58,556 nt of DNA. Origin: Oscillatoriales cyanobacterium. GTDB taxonomy: Bacteria > Cyanobacteriota > Cyanobacteriia > Cyanobacteriales > Microcoleaceae. Below are positions 7,001 to 15,194 of the stretch, piece by piece. The position numbers were made by a program, and so were the translations under genes. The notes below the pieces were generated by a model. That model searched no databases and had not been told where the DNA came from. It saw only the letters and a list, made by a program, of their open reading frames with translations. Numbering within the stretch: position 1 is the stretch's first letter; each line of letters opens with the position of its first letter. The stretch covers positions 1-58,556 of the forward strand of contig RDXX01000072.1 of the NCBI GenBank assembly GCA_004292955.1, written 5' to 3'.

Positions 7001-9697
7001 TCCGTGCTGGTATTTGCTGTTGGGGCGCGCTTTGAAATTGTCACCAGTTTCTCGCTGAAATTTAGCCTGCAAATCAGGAACTTTGTCTTCAGCGGCCCGC
7101 AACTAAATGTTCCTGTCGGTACTTCCGGCCCTGACAATTTAAACTTCGGCACTTATCCGGCCGCAGTTAATTTCAAGGCTTTGGCTGGCGATGACAACAT
7201 TGTCGGCAGCAACTTTAACGATACCATCGACGGCGGTGACGGCAACGATACCATCACCGGCGGCCTCGGTGCTGATGTTCTCAGCGGTGGCAGTGGCACA
7301 GATCTGTTTGTTTACAACACAACTAAAGAAGGTGGCGATAAAATTGCTGATTTCAAATCTGGAACAGATAAATTCCAGTTTGTATCGAGCGAATTCGGCA
7401 ATGTGACTACTACTAACTTTGACGGTGTTAGCGGTTCAACTCCTGACATTACCGGCAAAGAGTTAGTCATTTTCACTGGCGGAACCTATGCCAGTCTCGA
7501 AGCGGCACAAGCTAAGGCTACAGGAAGTTCTACAACTCCTGGTTTCTTCGCATATAACAATGCTGCGAACGAAACGGTGTTGGTGTTTGACTCTAACGGT
7601 ACAGCACCAGGCGGTTTCACAACTGTTGCGAATCTGGGTACTGCGGCGGGAACTTTGGGCACAGCAGACTTTGTGTTTACTGGTGCGATCGCAACTTCTC
7701 CGACTGGTACTTCTACAAATTCCGGCAGCATTGTAGATTTAACTGCTGCTGGGAATACCTATCCGAGTGCGAGCAATAATTTCGGTTCAGGTGTTGGCGG
7801 TTACAACTTCAGCACACCCGTCTTATTTACCGGAGATGCGAAGGCTAACAATGTCACTGGTACTCAATTTGCTGACATCTTCAGCGGTGGTAGCGGTGCA
7901 GATATTCTGACTGGCGGCAGTGGTGCAGATATCTTTGTTTACAATTCTCCCGGTGAAGGCGGTGATACGATTACTGACTTTGCCTTTGGGGTTGACAAAT
8001 TCAAGTTTGTCAGTGGTGCTTTCGGGAATTTGACTACTACTAACTTTGACGGTGTGACGGGTTCAACTCCTGACATTACTGGCAAAGAGTTAGTGATTTT
8101 CACCGGCGGGAATTATTCGACTGTGGAAGCGGCGCAAGCTAAGGCTTTGGGCGGTTCTACAACTCCTGGTTTCTTCGTATATACGAATACGAACAGCGAG
8201 ACGGTGTTGGTGTTTGACTCGAACGGTACAGCGGCAGGCGGTTTCACAACTGTTGCGAATCTGGGTACGGCTGCGGGAACTTTGGGCACAGCAGACTTCT
8301 TGTTTACTGGTGCGACTGGTTCTGCTCCGACTGGTACTTCTACCAACTCAGGTAGCGTTGTTGATTTAATTGCTAATCCGGGTACTTTCCCGACAACTGG
8401 AGTTTACAACTTCGGTTCTGGTGCGGGCGGTTACAACTTTACCACTCCTGTCTTGTTTACTGGCAATTCAACTGTGGCGAATAACGTTACTGGTACTGAG
8501 TTGGCTGATATCCTCAACGGTGGTGGCGGTGCAGATACGATCGCTGGTGGCGGCGGTGCAGATACTATCACCGGTGGTGCCGGTGTAGATATTTTGACTG
8601 GCGGTTCTGGTGCAGATATCTTTGCTTTCAAGGCTCCCGGCGACGGCCCGGATACGATTACTGACTTTACCTTCGGAACTGACAAATTGCAGTTTGCTGC
8701 GAACGCTTTCGGCAATTTGACTTCTACGAATTTTGTCAGTGCGAGCGGTTCAAATCCTGACATTACTGGCAAACAATTGGTGATTTTCACCGGTGCCAAT
8801 TATTCGACTGTGGAGGCGGCTCAAGCTAAGGCTGTGGGTGGTTCTACAACTCCTGGTTTCTTCGTATATACGAATACGAACAGCGAGACGGTGTTGGTGT
8901 TTGACTCGAATGGTACAGCGGCAGGCGGTTTCACAACTGTTGCTAATTTGGGTACGGCTGCGGGGACTTTGGGCACAGCAGACTTTGTGTTCACAGGGAC
9001 GATCGTTGCTTCTCCAACTACCCCTGCTCCGACTTCTGGTAGCATTGTCAATTTAGTGACTAATCCAGGTACTTTCCCGACAACTGGAGTTTACAACTTC
9101 GGTTCTGGTGCGGGCGGTTATAACTTTACCACTCCTGTCTTGTTTACTGGCAATTCAACTGTGGCGAATAACGTCACCGGTACTGAGTTCTCCGATATTT
9201 TGAACGGTGGTTCCGGTGCTGATATCTTCAACGGTGGGGCTGGTAATGACAGCATCTCCGGTGGTGCTGGTAATGACAGCATCTCCGGTGGTACTGGTAA
9301 TGACACTTTAATCGGCGGTTTGGGAACAAATGCTCTCAGCGGTGGATTGGGTTCTGATGTGTTTGTGTTCACCGGAACTACTGCTGGTGGCGGGGATATC
9401 ATTACGGATTACAGCATTGTTGATGATGTAATTAACATTGACAAGATTGCTTTTGCTGGGTTGGGATCGGGGCCTTTGGGTGTGAATTTCTACCGGTACA
9501 GCAGCACTGTTGCTACTGTAAGCGCGATCGAGTCTACGTTGACTTCGCCGTCGATTATTGCTCTCTTCGATAGTGCAGCTAATACTACTAAGCTGTATTA
9601 CGATAGCAACGGTTCGACGGTTGGTGGCAACAGTTTGTTTGCTACTGTCAATGTCAATTTGGGAGTTTCGGGTAATTCTGAATTGTTCTTGTTCTAA
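4067..9697 (+). CDS. Giant RTX/hemolysin-type calcium-binding repeat protein
   Basis: A secreted, repeat-built protein of about 1,876 residues with no N-terminal signal peptide, as expected for type I secretion substrates. Order of parts: an acidic disordered N-terminus (to about 130); a long block of classical nonapeptides GGxGxDxUx (about 140-450); a Pro-Ser-Thr linker (about 525-540); a cadherin-like domain (about 550-665); a block of charge-alternating nonapeptides (about 675-868); then repeated modules of beta-roll plus a ~200-residue domain ending TADFVFTG, the last three nearly identical; and a C-terminal RTX domain ending in LFLF. I place the start at ATG 4067; an in-frame GTG at 4052 would add five residues. 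No T1SS ABC/MFP genes are adjacent. A surface, sheath or adhesion role is inferred. A specific toxin activity is not supported, since no enzymatic domain is visible. Confidence 0.9.
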   Translation: MKEEMLENVSGTLFPDRDETEISDLKKTTLFSQIALDDEQPKLVFSPSELDRLADFRDASAINSDSGLGKLVDDAIAQNSGITSGKVPNPPKDESPKVTDDSSKIPELSGVPEEGAGDKKDKDKKDDSGSDPQTIEGTDGDDIIVATGANQSLYGKRGKDKLKGKSGKNKLYGGKDGDDCEGGDGDDEIRGDRGDDKCDGGEGNDTLYGGKDNDTLSGGTGNDTCKGDDGDDWVHGNDGKDDVDGGSGNDTVYGGKGDDTCNGGEGNDTVRGDRGNDNVNGGEGNDTVNGGKDNDTVIGGAGNDDCSGDDGDDTVMGGSGDDTTTGGAGNDNVSGDEGDDSVVGGDGKDTLIGGEGNDACSGDEGDDSVVGGAGDDTVMGGTGNDTLVTGDGNDMADGGDGDDSVVGGGSGNDTLMGNAGNDTIVGGTGNHTCSGGAGNDVFVMDMGNNTTPGSSVITDYADGFDKFLLSGSLNFSSLLFVQVGLNTEIRLSSNQLVLALLLNVSATILNAGDFLGVNGSSPSPSPTPTPTPSRIVSTPPRSQANKTLTVGSDGLPQTITGDLLKFVDNEQSASETVFKLTELPDAKTGKLFFKGVEVTQVGLSFTQVDISLNLLTFQAVKGFSGAASFGFEVSDGRNIVTSQRFSFNVEQNIFNFAGNTTPQVIVGSLTLDNDIEGGDGDDTITGGNKTNKIKANKGKDKIKGGDGGDNDIDGGDGDDEIEGGKGKNKIKGGNGKNKIKGGDGGDNDIEGGDDDDEIEGGKGKNKIKGGKGKNKIKGGDGENDIEGGDDDDDIIGGKGKNKIKGGKGKNKIKGGDGDNDIEGGDDDDDIEGGKGKNKLIGGIGNDKIKGGDGENEIDGGEGTNTLIGGAGKNRFIYKVSREKIKTVLDADLITDFKADEDLLELSAAAFGNLSLTSLTRLAITATSTVGSIGSSNLLDFSADITVTSIATLQARFAALGGNSDAPTFCQFTDAETNRSVLVFAVGARFEIVTSFSLKFSLQIRNFVFSGPQLNVPVGTSGPDNLNFGTYPAAVNFKALAGDDNIVGSNFNDTIDGGDGNDTITGGLGADVLSGGSGTDLFVYNTTKEGGDKIADFKSGTDKFQFVSSEFGNVTTTNFDGVSGSTPDITGKELVIFTGGTYASLEAAQAKATGSSTTPGFFAYNNAANETVLVFDSNGTAPGGFTTVANLGTAAGTLGTADFVFTGAIATSPTGTSTNSGSIVDLTAAGNTYPSASNNFGSGVGGYNFSTPVLFTGDAKANNVTGTQFADIFSGGSGADILTGGSGADIFVYNSPGEGGDTITDFAFGVDKFKFVSGAFGNLTTTNFDGVTGSTPDITGKELVIFTGGNYSTVEAAQAKALGGSTTPGFFVYTNTNSETVLVFDSNGTAAGGFTTVANLGTAAGTLGTADFLFTGATGSAPTGTSTNSGSVVDLIANPGTFPTTGVYNFGSGAGGYNFTTPVLFTGNSTVANNVTGTELADILNGGGGADTIAGGGGADTITGGAGVDILTGGSGADIFAFKAPGDGPDTITDFTFGTDKLQFAANAFGNLTSTNFVSASGSNPDITGKQLVIFTGANYSTVEAAQAKAVGGSTTPGFFVYTNTNSETVLVFDSNGTAAGGFTTVANLGTAAGTLGTADFVFTGTIVASPTTPAPTSGSIVNLVTNPGTFPTTGVYNFGSGAGGYNFTTPVLFTGNSTVANNVTGTEFSDILNGGSGADIFNGGAGNDSISGGAGNDSISGGTGNDTLIGGLGTNALSGGLGSDVFVFTGTTAGGGDIITDYSIVDDVINIDKIAFAGLGSGPLGVNFYRYSSTVATVSAIESTLTSPSIIALFDSAANTTKLYYDSNGSTVGGNSLFATVNVNLGVSGNSELFLF
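6091..6670 (+). repeat. Charge-alternating nonapeptide-coding tandem repeat
   Basis: Within the RTX gene the DNA repeats with a period of about 108-111 bp, encoding four nonapeptides per period: two acidic (GGDGDNDIE, GGDDDDDIE) followed by two basic (GGKGKNKIK twice). The Asp expected at the calcium-binding position of the nonapeptide is Asn, and the flanking positions are Lys, in the basic units. See the matching finding. Confidence 0.9.
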
Positions 9698-9736
9698 ACG
9701 GCAAGAATTCTAATCTGAATATCGAGGGTATGCACG

Positions 9737-9792
9737 GGGATACAGCAATGCTGTATCCCAACAAGATAAGGACACGGCAATGCTGTGTCCTT
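9737..9792. terminator. Paired hairpins after the RTX gene
   Basis: Two adjacent perfect or near-perfect stems share an AGCAATGCT-like core: 9737-9759 (GGGATACAGCA arm) and 9768-9792 (AAGGACACGGCA arm), the second followed by a T-rich run. They lie 40-100 bp after the RTX stop codon and could end its transcription. They may equally be two copies of a dispersed palindrome. Confidence 0.5.
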
Positions 9793-10317
9793 GTTTTGTT
9801 GTTGTTGATTTTCAAACAATTTAGTGGCTTTATTTTGGGTATGGAAACGGTACTACCCTGTCTTTTTTTGTGGTGTTGTTGATGGTGGATACGATCGCGC
9901 GATCGCCTTTTTGGGGATTTGTGCGATGGCTTACGCCCCGCTACGCTACGCCGGGATACCGATAAATTTGTAGGGGTGAAGCATTCGGGCGAGAATAGTT
10001 GATTCCCAACCTACCATCCAATACCCGAATGCTTCACCCAGCCCCCACAGACAAGTCATAATTACCAAATATTGGTCAACCCTTGATGCGCGAGAGTCAA
10101 TGAATATTTGGTTTTTGGACAGAAAATCTTTGGTTTTTTGTTAAGGTTTGTCGCCAAAATGCGATCGCCCCTACGAGTAATTCGATCGACTTTTGGGGGA
10201 AATGTGCGATCGACTATTAGAAAATTAACTCTTCAACCCACGGAGGTGGGTTTGTCTGTGTAGACGCGGTTTCAACCGCCGTCTCTATTACTGTTGAATG
10301 ATTTTGAATAATTGGTA
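9793..10317. other. Intergenic region with three dispersed palindromes
   Basis: No gene is seen. An inverted repeat with arms GGGTGAAGCATTCGGG at 9974-9989 and its complement at 10024-10039 encloses a 34-nt loop. A two-hairpin repeat of a kind common in cyanobacteria follows: 10235-10253 (AACCCACGGAGGTGGGTT) and 10262-10284 (AGACGCGGTTTCAACCGC). HIP1-type octamers are scattered through the rest. The hairpins at 10235-10284 lie beyond the phnE stop on its downstream side and could act as terminator. Confidence 0.55.
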
Positions 10318-11112
10318 TTACCTCGTTTCCAACCGCTGCCGCCATTTGCTGCTAATAACATCGATCGCAGTCACGACAACTAACAATACCAACATCATCG
10401 TAGTAGCCTTATTGTATTCAAAAGCTCGAATATAATTGACTAATTCAAAACCAATACCGCCGGCGCCCACCACACCCAACACCGAAGCCGCCCGAATGTT
10501 GTATTCAAACATCCACAGCGTGTAACCCAACGCTAGCGGCAACACCTGGGGGAAAATGCCGTATTGGGCAACTTGCAGCCAAGATGCACCCGCCACTTGC
10601 AACGATTCGATCGATCGCGCTTCCACAGACTCGATCGCCTCCTGATAAAATTTAGCAAGATAACCTATAGTATAAATTCCCAAAGCCAAAGTACCAGCAG
10701 GCGCGCCCAAACCAGTCGCGGATACAAACAGCAATCCCAGGACAATTGAAGGAACCGATCTCACCGCATTTTGCAATAAATTAGCTAGCCATTGCAACCA
10801 CTTTGGTGCTATATTGTGGGCGCTGCAAATCGCAATCGGTACGGAAAGAATTGCGCCGATAGTCGTTCCCCACAAGGACATTTGAACTGTTTCGATTAAG
10901 GCATTAATTGCAACATCTATAATTTCGAGATTTGGGGGCCACAAGCGGGACATAAAATCTGTCATGTATGGCCAACTGCTAGCCAATGTTGTGGCATCTA
11001 TTTCTAATCCCTGCAAGGCCCAGCCATAAATTACAATTAAGATTGTTGTAATACCTGGGGTTTTAATCAAGCTATATTTTTTTGAGAAGTTAGTTGATTT
11101 TTTTTCGATCAT
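10318..11112 (-). CDS. phnE: Phosphonate/phosphite-type ABC transporter, permease
   Basis: Inner-membrane permease of 264 residues, with about six hydrophobic segments and the cytoplasmic EAA loop that docks onto the ATPase (EAIESVEARSIESLQVAGAS, followed by a conserved FPQVLP). Length and motif order fit PhnE/PtxC-type permeases that import phosphonate or phosphite. It is the last gene of a minus-strand phnD-phnC-phnE set and begins 114 bp after the phnC stop. The N-terminal 20 residues are Lys-rich and precede the first membrane segment. No C-P lyase, phosphonatase or phosphite dehydrogenase gene is seen nearby, so the actual substrate cannot be told from this window. Confidence 0.85.
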   Translation of the reverse strand: MIEKKSTNFSKKYSLIKTPGITTILIVIYGWALQGLEIDATTLASSWPYMTDFMSRLWPPNLEIIDVAINALIETVQMSLWGTTIGAILSVPIAICSAHNIAPKWLQWLANLLQNAVRSVPSIVLGLLFVSATGLGAPAGTLALGIYTIGYLAKFYQEAIESVEARSIESLQVAGASWLQVAQYGIFPQVLPLALGYTLWMFEYNIRAASVLGVVGAGGIGFELVNYIRAFEYNKATTMMLVLLVVVTAIDVISSKWRQRLETR

Positions 11113-11225
11113 TTCAGTTGGTTTTAAGATTTATGTACGGCTATTTTTTGGTTTGATGAAGGGGCTTTTTTTGTGAACCGCAGAGGGCGCAGAGGGCACA
11201 GAGGAAGAGTTGAGAAGAGGGGAGT

Positions 11226-11966
11226 TCACACTGCTAGTTTGGGCGGTGTTAGTTTGCTGAATTTGTCGGACAGGTTGTGACATTTGCCATCATAGACTAT
11301 CTGACCGGCATCTAGGACGATCGCTCTTTCTGGATATCTGCTTGCCATTCCTAAGTCGTGCAATACTACAACTACTGTCATCCCTTGTTCGCGGTGCAGT
11401 TTAGCGAGGATTTCCATTACTTGTTGGGCGGCGATTACGTCTAATCCGGTGGTGGGTTCGTCTGCGAGTAAAATCTGGGGAGATTGGATGAGGGCGCGGG
11501 CGATCGCCACTTTTTGCTGTTGTCCGCCGCTGAGTTGTCCAGTTTTTTGGTATGCTAGGTCTTGCAGTCCGAAGTTTGCCAGTAATTCAAAAGCTCGATC
11601 GCGCTTTTGCTTCGGAAAACCCCACAGAGTCTCCCAAGTATTCAATCCTCCCAAGCAACCACACAGCACATTGTCGATCGCAGGTAGCTGTTTAATCAAT
11701 CCGCCGCCTTGAAAAATCAAGCCAATATCGCGCCGAATTCGCCTCAATGTGCGCGGAGTTATTACTGTATCGTTAATTCTAATTTCTCCGGTTTTGACGG
11801 GAACTAATCCGACAAATGAACGCAAAAGTGTGGATTTTCCTGCACCGTTTAAACCCAGCAGCGCTACAAATTCGCCCTGTTTTATTTTGCAATCAATTCC
11901 GTTCAAAATCGGGCGTTTTAGCGAGGTTGAATAAGCTGTTTCTATTTTACTGCATTCGATAGTCAT
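11226..11966 (-). CDS. phnC: Phosphonate/phosphite-type ABC transporter, ATPase
   Basis: ABC ATPase of 246 residues. Walker A GLNGAGKST (38-46), signature LSGGQQQKVAIARAL, Walker B ILLADEPTTGLD and the switch region VVVLHDLGMA are all intact. I place the start at ATG 11966 (MTIECSKIETAYS). An upstream in-frame ATG at 12056 would add 30 residues, but these are encoded by a repeat array (Pro/Ser/Leu/Phe-rich) and are unlike the family. There is no recognisable Shine-Dalgarno: the array with 7-bp period at about 11970-12014 occupies the leader almost to the start codon. It is followed by phnE and preceded, across a hairpin array, by phnD. Confidence 0.88.
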   Translation of the reverse strand: MTIECSKIETAYSTSLKRPILNGIDCKIKQGEFVALLGLNGAGKSTLLRSFVGLVPVKTGEIRINDTVITPRTLRRIRRDIGLIFQGGGLIKQLPAIDNVLCGCLGGLNTWETLWGFPKQKRDRAFELLANFGLQDLAYQKTGQLSGGQQQKVAIARALIQSPQILLADEPTTGLDVIAAQQVMEILAKLHREQGMTVVVVLHDLGMASRYPERAIVLDAGQIVYDGKCHNLSDKFSKLTPPKLAV

Positions 11967-11969
11967 AAT

Positions 11970-12014
11970 AAGAAGGAAGAGGGAAGAAGGAAGAGGGAAG
12001 AAGGAAGAGGGAAG
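11970..12014. repeat. 7-bp-period array in the phnC leader
   Basis: Alternating AAGAGGG and AAGAAGG units on the plus strand (a polypyrimidine tract in the phnC message) end a few bases before the phnC start codon. The 14-bp double unit is two heptamers. Confidence 0.85.
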
Positions 12015-12166
12015 ATTTTTTAATTGTCTTCGCGCGAGAATGAGTAAGAGATACACATAAAAATTTTAGTTTAGCTGACTTTTAATTGGCTGTATTAACT
12101 TGGTAAATATTTGTTGATAAACTTTGCCCTTAATATAATTTACGATCTAACTGTTACAATAAAATA

Positions 12167-12425
12167 GGTTTGTAGTGAGGACTTTAGTCCTTCTTTTTCT
12201 GAGGACTAAAGTCCTCACTACGAACCTTTGTTTTACTGTGTAATGATTTTTGTCCGGCTTTTTTTGCGGACTAAAGTCCTCACTACGAACCTTTGTTTTA
12301 CTGTGAGGATTTTTGTCCGGCTTTTTTTGCGGACTGAAGTCCTCACTACGAACCTTTGTTTTACTGTGAGGATTTTTGTCCGGCTTTTTTTGCGGACTAA
12401 AGTCCTCACTACGAACCTTTGTTTT
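12167..12425. repeat. Tandem hairpin repeat between phnD and phnC
   Basis: A 60-bp palindrome (GTAGTGAGGACTTTAGTCC arm and its complement, 12169-12227) is followed by three further 63-65-bp direct repeats, each containing GGACTAAAGTCCTCACTAC. The conserved string ACGAACC recurs at 12220, 12285, 12348 and 12411. The same palindrome occurs alone at 56096-56157. The array fills the gap between the phnD stop and the phnC start and would form several stems in a phnDCE transcript. The open frames through it only encode the repeat. Confidence 0.85.
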
Positions 12426-13398
12426 ATGGTTCGAGTTTAGCGCGCTGCAAAGCTTGGCGCAAGGTTGCCAAATGGCGCGCATGATCGACTTTTACTAATT
12501 TTTGGGAATTGTACAAACTGCGGAACAATTGATTGTTTGCAGGTTCGTTCATTTTCATGAAAGCATTGATCAGTTTTTCGCGCATCGGTGCCGGAATGCG
12601 ATCGTCAATTACAATTCCGTGGGCTGGAACTCCTGGAATCTGCTGCAAAACTCGCAATTTCTTGCCTTCTTCTGCTGTAATCCAAGGCGGTAGTAAAGCG
12701 TATTCGGAAACTGCTGCGACTTCTGCTTGACCTCTTAAAACTGATTGCAAAGCGCTGCCGTAACCATCGCCGTAGGTAACATTTCCAAAGAAACTTTCGA
12801 GTCTATCCGGGCCTGAGACTAATCCTTGACCTACTAATTCTGAGACTGGGAAAATAAATCCCGAACCGGAAGTTCGAGAAGTGAAAGCCATTTTTTTACC
12901 CTTCAATTGTTCGAGGGTTTGCTTTGCTGAACCTTTGGGGCGCAGCGGACTATCTTGCCGCACTACAAATACAGAATCGTAGGTATTTCCGCCGGAATAA
13001 TCGCTGCGAACTTCTGCTAAATACATCCGCGCTTTGGCTAATTGTTCTGCTTTTAATGCCGCGCGCCCTGCTACAAATGCGACATCTGCCCTGTCGGCCC
13101 TCAAAGCTTCTACAGCAGCGGTTTCGTCGCCGATGACTGCATCAATAGGAATTCCCATTTCTTTGGATAGTATTTGCGCTACTTGATTGGCTTTGTTTTG
13201 CAAGTCTGTAGCATCTCTGCGGTTGGCAAATACGATCCTAATGCGACTTATAGCTGCTTGTGCTGTTAAATCTCGCTCGCCCTTTGGTGCTGTTTGCGCG
13301 ATCGCCTTCTGCCCAACTCCGACTGCATTCGCTGTCAAACCCGCTAGCAGCAACAATCCTGCGCTAGCGCTTGCTAGCACTTTAAACTTTGCATTCAT
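12424..13398 (-). CDS. phnD: Phosphonate/phosphite-type ABC transporter, substrate-binding protein
   Basis: Periplasmic solute-binding protein of about 324 residues of the PhnD/PtxB type. The N-terminus is a signal peptide (Lys near the start, then LASASAGLLLLAGLTANA and an AIAQ-like cleavage zone); no lipobox Cys is present, so it should be soluble in the periplasm. Family features include RIVFANRRDAT near the start of the mature part, a central TSRTSGSGFIFP loop that contacts the anion, and the VSEYALLPPW segment. The start is ATG 13398 with GGAG eight bases upstream; an in-frame TTG sits one codon earlier. First gene of the transporter set. The repeat array downstream could lower expression of phnC/phnE relative to this gene. 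Confidence 0.88.
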   Translation of the reverse strand: MNAKFKVLASASAGLLLLAGLTANAVGVGQKAIAQTAPKGERDLTAQAAISRIRIVFANRRDATDLQNKANQVAQILSKEMGIPIDAVIGDETAAVEALRADRADVAFVAGRAALKAEQLAKARMYLAEVRSDYSGGNTYDSVFVVRQDSPLRPKGSAKQTLEQLKGKKMAFTSRTSGSGFIFPVSELVGQGLVSGPDRLESFFGNVTYGDGYGSALQSVLRGQAEVAAVSEYALLPPWITAEEGKKLRVLQQIPGVPAHGIVIDDRIPAPMREKLINAFMKMNEPANNQLFRSLYNSQKLVKVDHARHLATLRQALQRAKLEP

Positions 13399-13405
13399 CA
13401 ATCGA
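13389..13405 (-). promoter_or_regulatory. Ribosome binding site and start of phnD
   Basis: On the minus strand GGAG lies eight bases before ATG 13398 and five bases before the in-frame TTG at 13401. The spacing favours the ATG. Confidence 0.5.
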
Positions 13406-13558
13406 TCTCCTAACCTAACCTAAACTATTTGATAATTAATTGCAATAATCTTCAACTTATCCTACAACGCTTTTGGTAATTAGTTGCAATAGTCTATTGA
13501 TAATTATTTCCGATATGTCATATCATCAAAATTGATTAAGCTTTGATTCTATGTATGA

Positions 13559-13564
13559 TATAAT
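13559..13564 (+). promoter_or_regulatory. Candidate -10 box for the dehydratase gene
   Basis: TATAAT 31 bases before the ATG at 13595. No good -35 hexamer with 17-bp spacing is present; TTGATT occurs too close and too far. The 196-bp gap between the divergent phnD and dehydratase genes shows no other clear site. Confidence 0.35.
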
Positions 13565-13594
13565 GCCGCCCAAGCACCCCAGGCAGAAAAAAAT

Positions 13595-14578
13595 ATGACA
13601 GCCAACCTTACCGATAAAAATGCTTTGCAAGTCTGTTTTGCTGATGTGGAGGCGGCGGCAAAGCGCTTGCAGGGCAAAGCTTTCAAGACACCTGTGCTGA
13701 CTTCGCACACAGTCAACAAACAAACCCATTCTCAAGTATTTTTTAAGTGCGAAAACTTTCAGCGGACGGGTTCGTTTAAGTTTCGCGGTGCTTGTAATGC
13801 TTTGATGCAGCTATCTGAAACGGAAAAACTCAACGGAGTAGTGACTTTTTCTTCGGGAAATCACGCGCAGGCGATCGCCCTTGCCGCACAATTACTCTCA
13901 ATTCCTGCTACTGTCGTAATGCCAGCAGACGCGCCCAAAGTCAAGCAGGAAGCGACTCGCGGCTACGGTGCCGAAATTGTTTTGTACGATCGCACTCGCA
14001 ATTCCCGCGAAGATCTCACCGCCCAAATTGCGAGAGAACAACACTTGACAATTATTCCTCCTTATGATGACGCGCGAGTGATCGCGGGACAAGGTACGGC
14101 GGCGATGGAATTGATCGCAGAAGTTGGGGAGTTGGATTTGCTGCTGGTTTGCTGCGGCGGTGGAGGTTTATTGTCGGGATGTGCGATCGCAGCTAAAACT
14201 TTGTCTCCCAAGTGTACAGTCATAGGTGTAGAACCGGAGCAAGCAGATGATGCCGCGCGATCGTTCCGCACCAAAACGCTGCAAACTGTTAGCAACCCAG
14301 ATACGATCGCAGACGGCGCGCGCACACCTTCTTTGGGGAAATTAACTTTTCCTTTGGTGCTGCATTATGTGGACGATATGGCAACTGTTTCGGAAGCGCA
14401 AATTCGCAATACAATGTTTTTTATGTGGGAGCGGATGAAGATTGTTGTCGAGCCTACGGGAGTGTTAGCTGCGGCGGCTTTGCTGTCAGGAGTTGTGAAA
14501 GCAGAAAATAGCAGAGTTGGTGTAATTGTCAGCGGTGGAAATGTGGATATTAGAGAGGTCGATCGCTTTTTTTCGTAG
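13595..14578 (+). CDS. PLP-dependent serine/threonine dehydratase-family enzyme
   Basis: Fold-type II PLP enzyme of 327 residues. The PLP lysine is in SFKFRGA (Lys62), the substrate loop is SSGNHAQA (about 87-93), and the phosphate-binding glycine loop is CGGGGLLSG (187-195). The length (no C-terminal ACT domain) matches short enzymes such as threo-3-hydroxyaspartate ammonia-lyase, catabolic threonine dehydratase and serine racemase. The reaction would remove ammonia from a beta-hydroxy amino acid. Which substrate is used cannot be decided from sequence alone. Transcribed divergently from phnD; a small unknown gene follows after 56 bp. Confidence 0.88.
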   Translation: MTANLTDKNALQVCFADVEAAAKRLQGKAFKTPVLTSHTVNKQTHSQVFFKCENFQRTGSFKFRGACNALMQLSETEKLNGVVTFSSGNHAQAIALAAQLLSIPATVVMPADAPKVKQEATRGYGAEIVLYDRTRNSREDLTAQIAREQHLTIIPPYDDARVIAGQGTAAMELIAEVGELDLLLVCCGGGGLLSGCAIAAKTLSPKCTVIGVEPEQADDAARSFRTKTLQTVSNPDTIADGARTPSLGKLTFPLVLHYVDDMATVSEAQIRNTMFFMWERMKIVVEPTGVLAAAALLSGVVKAENSRVGVIVSGGNVDIREVDRFFS

Positions 14579-14634
14579 ATGGGGATACTTCTCTGATAAA
14601 ATGCTCCCACAACAAACTTTGATATCACAGCACA

Positions 14635-14940
14635 ATGTCTTCAGAAACAAACTCAGCAGCTCAATCGACAACTGGTGCAGATGCGATCGATGTGGCGATC
14701 GCCTCAGGAATCGATTTTGACGGCACTGCGATTCCGAAAGCAAAATTAGACCTGTACGAGAAAGTAATGGGATTAGAAGCCGGAAGACAGCGCAGCGGCG
14801 TGTCGAACACCATGCGATCGCGCATTGTCCGAATTGGAGTCAAACACCTGCCTCAAGCAGAACTCGATCCAATGCTAATTGCTGCCGACTTTGCACCGCT
14901 AAAAGACAAAGAAGTTGCGTTTTATTACGGCGGTAAATAG
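14635..14940 (+). CDS. Small conserved-looking protein of unknown function
   Basis: 101 residues with a disordered Ser/Thr/Ala-rich start (about 1-18) and a compact helical body including KAKLDLYEKVMGLEAGRQRSG split around an Arg-rich helix. The end, FAPLKDKEVAFYYGGK, is characteristic enough to suggest a conserved cyanobacterial family, but I cannot name it. Codon use resembles neighbouring real genes (HIP1 sites in frame), which supports coding. Possibly co-transcribed with the dehydratase. Confidence 0.65.
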   Translation: MSSETNSAAQSTTGADAIDVAIASGIDFDGTAIPKAKLDLYEKVMGLEAGRQRSGVSNTMRSRIVRIGVKHLPQAELDPMLIAADFAPLKDKEVAFYYGGK

Positions 14941-14978
14941 AGCGTATTTATATCATTTTCGGTTGCATTCCTTGGTAT

Positions 14979-15034
14979 GGTGCGTCGTTGCGAGATTTTC
15001 AAGCTGATTCCTAGATTTTCAACAGTGACGCACC
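14979..15034. repeat. Dispersed palindrome with GGTGCGTC ends (copy 1)
   Basis: Arms GGTGCGTC and GACGCACC enclose TTTTCAAGCTGATTCCTAGA-like DNA. A close relative lies at 15765-15827, so the toxin-antitoxin genes sit between two copies. Less similar members lie at 27974-28038 and 43180-43346. Confidence 0.7.
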
Positions 15035-15194
15035 TTACGAGACTGCGAAACTTCTCCCAGATGTGCGCGATTTTTCTCAAAAACCTAATTTTTTGCATTC
15101 AGGACTACTTTTGCAATCCCAAATTATCGATCGACCTCCCAACCCCTGCCGATTTTGCTTAAAATAGACATAACCCAAACTCATAACATCTGTC

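Noticed and set aside
11967..12056. 30-residue N-terminal extension of PhnC
   Set aside because: Encoded by the AAGAGGG/AAGAAGG array and not typical for the family.
12147..12482. Open frame encoding KTKVRSEDFSPQKKPDKN repeats
   Set aside because: It only translates the tandem hairpin array between phnD and phnC and overlaps the phnD end on the same strand.
10318..13398. A full phosphonate degradation (C-P lyase) operon
   Set aside because: Only importer genes are present; no phnG-phnP-type, phnX or ptxD gene is seen nearby.
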